From Polyangiaceae bacterium (GTDB lineage Bacteria > Myxococcota_A > Polyangia > Polyangiales > Polyangiaceae), in assembly GCA_013361525.1 (NCBI GenBank), contig JABFXY010000012.1, forward strand, positions 1 to 64,000: 64,000 nt of DNA, read 5' to 3'. Shown here in pieces: positions 60,476 to 64,000 of the stretch. Position 1 is the stretch's first letter; every line of letters begins with the position of its first letter. The translations under genes and the position numbers were made by a program. A model generated the notes under the pieces. That model was not told the DNA's origin, searched no databases, and worked only from the letters and a program-made list of their open reading frames with translations.

Positions 60476-61039
60476 TCATCCGAGGAGCACGCGTGCGCCG
60501 TCGAGGACGGCGTCGTCTTCGGCCGAGAGCGATACCCGACCGGCGGATACGTCGAATCCGGCATCGACCACGACCCGCGCGCGTGCGGCTCGCTGCTCGG
60601 CCAGATCCTCCGCGTAACGGTGGGACGCTCGCACGCGCTCGACGAGGGAATCGGCATCCACCTCGACGCTCGAGGCTCGCAGCGTCGCGGACTCTGCGTT
60701 CGTCTCGACCGTCCGTCCGCGAAGCTGAATCTCCGGCGCCGACAGAACGAGCCGCTCCTTCGCCTCCAACGTCAGGACGCGCGCCGCCCTGGCCCGTCGA
60801 CGTGCCGCTCCGAGCACGCCGACGACGTAGAGCCCGTCGGTACCAGGGGTCACCAAGACCCAATCCTCGGGATGAGCCACGTAATCGACAATGGCGATCT
60901 CCGCGCGATACAACGCCTCGACCGGCGCGTCGTGCCACCGCACGACCACCGTGTCGTCGTCGAGGACGGAAACCACCTCGGCGCGCCTGGGCATGACCGG
61001 CTGCACCTCGTGCGCACACTCGCTTCGCGGTCGAATCAT
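60476..61039 (-). CDS. DUF3540 domain protein
   Basis: 187 residues. VVSVLDDDTVVVRWHDAPVE and ARRRARAARVLTLEAKERL are consistent with DUF3540, a family found almost only in T6SS-linked clusters beside DUF2169, pentapeptide and PAAR-like genes. Most of the protein is a sequence of short strands, and the end has a beta-helix-like rhythm (LRASSVEVDADSLVERV). It may act as an adaptor in spike loading; its biochemical role is unknown. The ATG overlaps the pentapeptide gene's stop (ATGA). The longer open frame upstream is a shadow of that gene. Confidence 0.82.
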   Translation of the reverse strand: MIRPRSECAHEVQPVMPRRAEVVSVLDDDTVVVRWHDAPVEALYRAEIAIVDYVAHPEDWVLVTPGTDGLYVVGVLGAARRRARAARVLTLEAKERLVLSAPEIQLRGRTVETNAESATLRASSVEVDADSLVERVRASHRYAEDLAEQRAARARVVVDAGFDVSAGRVSLSAEDDAVLDGARVLLG

Positions 61040-62427
61040 CGTTGCTCCAAAGGTGACAAGGACCTCGCCGGCACCGGCGGATCGCAATCGCCGTAATCGT
61101 TGTCGCGATCCTCTCGCAGGCCCATTCGCGCCTCTTTCAGGGATGCTCGGGCAAACAGACAGTGGGTGACCATTGCATCGGTGAAGTCGGCGCGGCCCAG
61201 AGATCCGTCCGCGAACGAAACGCGCTCGAGCTCGGCGCCCGCGAAGCGAGCCTTCTCCAACGTCGCGTGGCTCGCGACCACGGTCGACCATTTTGCAGCA
61301 GAGAAGTCGGCGCGCTGCAAAAGCGAGCGCGACAGATCCGTCCGATCGATGCGGACCCCTTTCGCGACGAGCCCGGCCGCGTCGAGCCCCACGAACCGGC
61401 AATGGATCAATGTGGAACCGGAGATAGCCGTGTGCCTCATTCGAATGCCTTCCCCCGTGACGCCCTTCAGTTGTGCACGCTCGATCACCGTGCCTTCGAA
61501 GACGCAATGGTCGAGGACCGCCCCGTCGAGCACGGCCTCCACCAATAGGCACTTTTCGAACCTGGCCGCAGTGAGGTCGGCCTCTCGCAAAGAGACGGCA
61601 CGGAGCCGCGCGCGCACGAATCGAGCGCCGGAGAGCTTCGCGCGGCTGAAATCTCCGCCTTCGACACGCCTCGCTCGCGACAAGTCGAGAGAAGCTACGG
61701 ATGCGCCGCGGAACGTGCAATCGGTGAGCGCAGCGCCATCGAACCGCGCCCGCGCGAGGGACGCTCCGTCGAACGAGCAACCCGTGAGCTCGGCGGCGTC
61801 GAAACGTGCGTCGTCGAGGTTCGTACCCTCGAAGCTCACCCGTTCGAGCTTGGAACGTGCAAAGGACGCTCGCACGAGCTTCGAATGAGATAGGTCCACG
61901 CCGGTCAGGTTCGCGCCGTCCATCGCCGCGTCCGTGAGCACCGAAGCGTGGAGCTTGGCCCCCTCGATGAGCGCCCCGCGTAGATCGGCGTCCGGGGCCT
62001 GCAACGCAATCGAGAGACTCTCGATGCGCGCGCCGGAGAGCGGGACCCCACGCTCGACGTAGGTCGTCAGCGCCTCCGGCGTTCGGATCGTCGCCACCGG
62101 CGGCACGCCCGCTCGACGTGCGACGAGGAGCTCTTCCGCTTCGAGCGCGACACGCGCCAATTCGACCAATGAGCTTCGCGGCGCGCCCGTCGATTCGTCG
62201 ACGGGCAGCTCGAGCAGAGCGGCGAGCGCACGTGCGGCGACGACAGCGAGGTGGGCGCGCGCGCCGTCTCCTTCTGGCGCGGCTCGCCAACGCTCGAGGC
62301 GGACGGACACCACCGACAGACTCTCCATCGCGCGCGTCATGGAGTGCGGATCGAGCCCGCGTTGGGCGCGCATCAGCAACGTAGACATGGCGCTTGCGTG
62401 ACCGCGACACGTGGACGCGAAGCTCAT
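61036..62427 (-). CDS. Pentapeptide-repeat protein of the T6SS-like cluster
   Basis: 463 residues. After a helical N-terminal domain (about 1-140) comes a long run of A(D/N)LxX pentapeptide repeats, for example ADLRGALIEGAKLHASVLTD and DGANLTGVDLSHSKLVRAS. They build a right-handed quadrilateral beta-helix of about 300 residues. In comparable clusters such proteins are encoded with, or fused to, DUF2169, and are believed to help load effectors on VgrG. ATG 62427 overlaps the Pro-rich gene's stop (ATGA); its own stop overlaps the DUF3540 start. Confidence 0.92.
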   Translation of the reverse strand: MSFASTCRGHASAMSTLLMRAQRGLDPHSMTRAMESLSVVSVRLERWRAAPEGDGARAHLAVVAARALAALLELPVDESTGAPRSSLVELARVALEAEELLVARRAGVPPVATIRTPEALTTYVERGVPLSGARIESLSIALQAPDADLRGALIEGAKLHASVLTDAAMDGANLTGVDLSHSKLVRASFARSKLERVSFEGTNLDDARFDAAELTGCSFDGASLARARFDGAALTDCTFRGASVASLDLSRARRVEGGDFSRAKLSGARFVRARLRAVSLREADLTAARFEKCLLVEAVLDGAVLDHCVFEGTVIERAQLKGVTGEGIRMRHTAISGSTLIHCRFVGLDAAGLVAKGVRIDRTDLSRSLLQRADFSAAKWSTVVASHATLEKARFAGAELERVSFADGSLGRADFTDAMVTHCLFARASLKEARMGLREDRDNDYGDCDPPVPARSLSPLEQR

Positions 62428-63332
62428 TTCGACATCCGTGTCAGGTGCGTGGCCAGCGCGTGCACGAACACCTGTTTCACATGCGGATAGCGCGCCATGT
62501 GCGCCTTCCACAATGCGTCGAGGGTCGTCCGGGTCACCGTGGTCAGCCGGAGTCGACCGAGCATGTTCGGTAGATCGGCCGGGGCCGTTTTTCGGAGCGT
62601 CGCAACGACCCACGCGTATTGATCGACGCTCAATTTGGGGAGTCCGTCTGGAACGTCGGGCCCGGTAACCGGTACTCCGGAATGGTCGTCGAGCGCGAGC
62701 GTGCCCGTGCCGCCACGATCGTTCGCGACACGGCCTTCCGTCGGCGCGGGCGAGACGTCGGAAGGTGCGGGACGGGACGATCCGAATGGCAGCACTCGTC
62801 CGCTCGCTGACGGAGCCTCGGCGAGGACCGTCGCCGATCCGACGGGAGGCTGTTTGAAGGGAAGCGTAACGGGCCGCTGATGAGGAGCGGGGGCCGCGAG
62901 CGGCTGCGTGCCGATGGGGATGCTGGGCATGGCCGCACGCACCGGAGACGCCGCCTGCGGCGATGCTGGCGCCGGGATGTGCTGAGCCGCGGGTGTTTGG
63001 GAATGCGCGAGGTAGCTCGGAACGTAGAGCGGACGCGGTAGTGGCGGTGCCAGTGGCGCTGCTGGTGCCGGTGGCGCTGCTGGTGCCAGTGGTGGTGCCG
63101 GTGCCGGCTGCGGTTCCGAAGGCGGAGTCGGCGCGAGCACTCGATAATAGGCATCCAGATACCGTTGCGACAGGTGCTCACCTTCGGCGTCATCGGTCAG
63201 CATCGTCAGCCAATGACGCTCGAATCGAAGCCATTGTCGCGGAGTGATTCCGGCATTGCGTAGCACGCCATCGAGATCCGAAGAACGCTCGATCTCGGCG
63301 CGCAGCGCGGCAAAGACCTGGACTTCGATCAT
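62424..63332 (-). CDS. Pro/Ala-rich protein with related domains at both ends
   Basis: 302 residues. The N-terminal 65 residues are helical (LRNAGITPRQWLRFERHWLT, with RYLDAYYRVL). The C-terminal 75 residues have the same rhythm (LSVDQYAWVVATLRKTAPAD, then LDALWKAHMARYPHVKQVFV). Between them is a Pro/Ala/Ser-rich linker of about 150 residues (APPLAPAAPPAPAAPLAPPL). The two ends look like diverged copies of one helical module, a type I associate with proteins in DUF2169/VgrG islands. No signal peptide is present. It is the first gene of the operon and its stop overlaps the pentapeptide start (ATGA). Function is unknown; a scaffold bridging two partners is one idea. Confidence 0.82.
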   Translation of the reverse strand: MIEVQVFAALRAEIERSSDLDGVLRNAGITPRQWLRFERHWLTMLTDDAEGEHLSQRYLDAYYRVLAPTPPSEPQPAPAPPLAPAAPPAPAAPLAPPLPRPLYVPSYLAHSQTPAAQHIPAPASPQAASPVRAAMPSIPIGTQPLAAPAPHQRPVTLPFKQPPVGSATVLAEAPSASGRVLPFGSSRPAPSDVSPAPTEGRVANDRGGTGTLALDDHSGVPVTGPDVPDGLPKLSVDQYAWVVATLRKTAPADLPNMLGRLRLTTVTRTTLDALWKAHMARYPHVKQVFVHALATHLTRMSK

Positions 63333-63334
63333 GC

Positions 63335-63385
63335 GGACGTGTACCTGAACGTCGAGCCCACCCTCGAACGAGACATCGCACGTCC
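63335..63385. promoter_or_regulatory. Inverted heptamers GGACGTG/CACGTCC in the divergent gap
   Basis: GGACGTG (63335-63341) and CACGTCC (63379-63385) lie in the 71-bp gap between the Pro-rich gene and the DUF2169 gene. They could be operator half-sites 37 bases apart serving both promoters, or chance in GC-rich DNA. No -35/-10 pair stands out in the gap. Confidence 0.25.
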
Positions 63386-63403
63386 ACCCGCTGACATCAA
63401 GCC

Positions 63404-64000
63404 ATGCACTGCGAACCGACACGCAAGACCGTACATTGGCTCGACCCCACTCGCGGCCTTCGTTCCACGCTCGTCGCGCACGTCTCGTATACGTTCGCAG
63501 ACGGCGAGATTGCCGTCCCGACCGACGACGATTGGGCACCACTTGCGTCTTCCGAGCCGGATCGCGCGCCGGTCAAGCGATATGCGGAGCTCGTCGTGGT
63601 GGGGCACACGGCGCGGCGACCGGGGGGCGCGCTCGTCGGCATAGGCATTGCGCGAGACGGCGGAGTGCTTTTGCAAAAGCGTGCGTGGTTGTCCGAACCT
63701 GGCACGGATGGCAGCCACCCATTTGGACCAAACCAAAACCGAGCGGCACCCGATGGAACGGGCATGCCGGAATCGCCCGTTCATGTGGCGCCCGATTTCG
63801 ATATTCGAGCCTTTCAATGGGCGCCCTCCGACCAATGGTTCGACGCGATTCTGGGCGGCGAACAACTCTCGCTGCGCGGATTCGAGGGGACGGGTCCTGC
63901 AGCATTCGTGCGTTTGCCGCTGTTCGAGGTGCGGGTTCGTCTGCCGGGGGGCGGGCGGTCCCGATTGTTCGCGGACACGTTGCTTGTAGACACCGACCGT
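63404..64000 (+). CDS. DUF2169 domain protein, N-terminal 199 residues (cut by window edge)
   Basis: The frame runs open from ATG 63404 to the window end with no stop; an in-frame TGA at 63392 rules out an earlier start. Residues near 125-170 have PDFDIRAFQWAPSDQWFD, LGGEQLSLRGFEG and FVRLPLFEVRVRLPGG, the signature of DUF2169, a T6SS-accessory family that acts with VgrG and PAAR-like proteins in effector loading. GLRSTLVAHVSYTFADGEIA near the start is also typical. It is divergent from the eight-gene operon and completes the expected gene set. The C-terminal part, which often carries pentapeptide repeats, lies outside the window. Confidence 0.88.
   Translation, partial: MHCEPTRKTVHWLDPTRGLRSTLVAHVSYTFADGEIAVPTDDDWAPLASSEPDRAPVKRYAELVVVGHTARRPGGALVGIGIARDGGVLLQKRAWLSEPGTDGSHPFGPNQNRAAPDGTGMPESPVHVAPDFDIRAFQWAPSDQWFDAILGGEQLSLRGFEGTGPAAFVRLPLFEVRVRLPGGGRSRLFADTLLVDTDR

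Overview
The window is a GC-rich chromosomal segment that most resembles a myxobacterium (Myxococcota, probably a Polyangiales-type genome). The reasons are two eukaryotic-like Ser/Thr kinases with membrane anchors (one with PEGA-like repeats), many Gly/Ser-rich lipoproteins, a protein with a MYXO-CTERM-like tail, a DUF1592/DUF1552 pair, and a DUF2169/pentapeptide/DUF3540/DUF4150/VgrG cluster. I see no rRNA, tRNA, CRISPR array, insertion sequence or phage genes. Gene density is high. Many neighbours overlap by 4 bp (ATGA or GTGA), so several operons can be read directly from the sequence.

Layout. 1-5026: a partial small gene, a double DUF1540 protein, an unknown protein, an outer-membrane barrel, a fatty-acid-hydroxylase/sterol-desaturase-type enzyme and a small Cys-rich lipoprotein. 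5070-11874: metabolic genes (MACS-type acyl-CoA synthetase, proline iminopeptidase, GT-C-like membrane protein, trmB, FAD oxidoreductase). 12158-15839: a coupled operon of a sphingosine-phosphate-lyase-like PLP decarboxylase, a TetR regulator and a FAAH-like amidase, with a palindromic operator candidate upstream. 15791-17133: a PAAR-like DUF4280 protein coupled to a lipoprotein phosphatase. 17214-18973: an aldo/keto reductase and CysQ. 19002-29236: two Ser/Thr kinases, three lipoproteins with repeat-like helices, a YdcH-like peptide, and a TonB-receptor-like barrel coupled to an esterase. 29411-34654: a MYXO-CTERM-like surface protein, a Cys-rich lipoprotein, a ThrE-type exporter and a zinc-free MDR reductase. 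34661-39970: the DUF1592/DUF1552 pair, a lipoprotein and an ECF sigma factor. 40043-46770: a thioredoxin, a very large SNF2 helicase, an AraC regulator and small envelope proteins. 46849-53654: tamA-like and tamB.

53678 to the right edge is the most interesting part. It is a type-VI-secretion-like cargo island. Eight minus-strand genes run, in transcription order: a Pro-rich protein with a related domain at each end, a pentapeptide-repeat protein, DUF3540, a DUF4150 PAAR-like tip, a large multidomain effector, two related lipoproteins and VgrG. A DUF2169 gene is divergent and cut by the window edge. The effector has a zinc amidase domain of T7-lysozyme/PGRP type (His-His-Cys) plus two peptidoglycan-binding-like segments. 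The two lipoproteins fit as its immunity proteins. I infer that this unit loads and delivers a peptidoglycan amidase. No sheath, tube or baseplate genes are visible, so the contractile machine must be encoded elsewhere. A second, separate spike-tip locus (DUF4280 plus phosphatase) lies at 15.8-17.1 kb.

Among the non-coding signals, the three widest convergent intergenic gaps each hold a long inverted repeat, probably acting as bidirectional terminators or REP-like elements.
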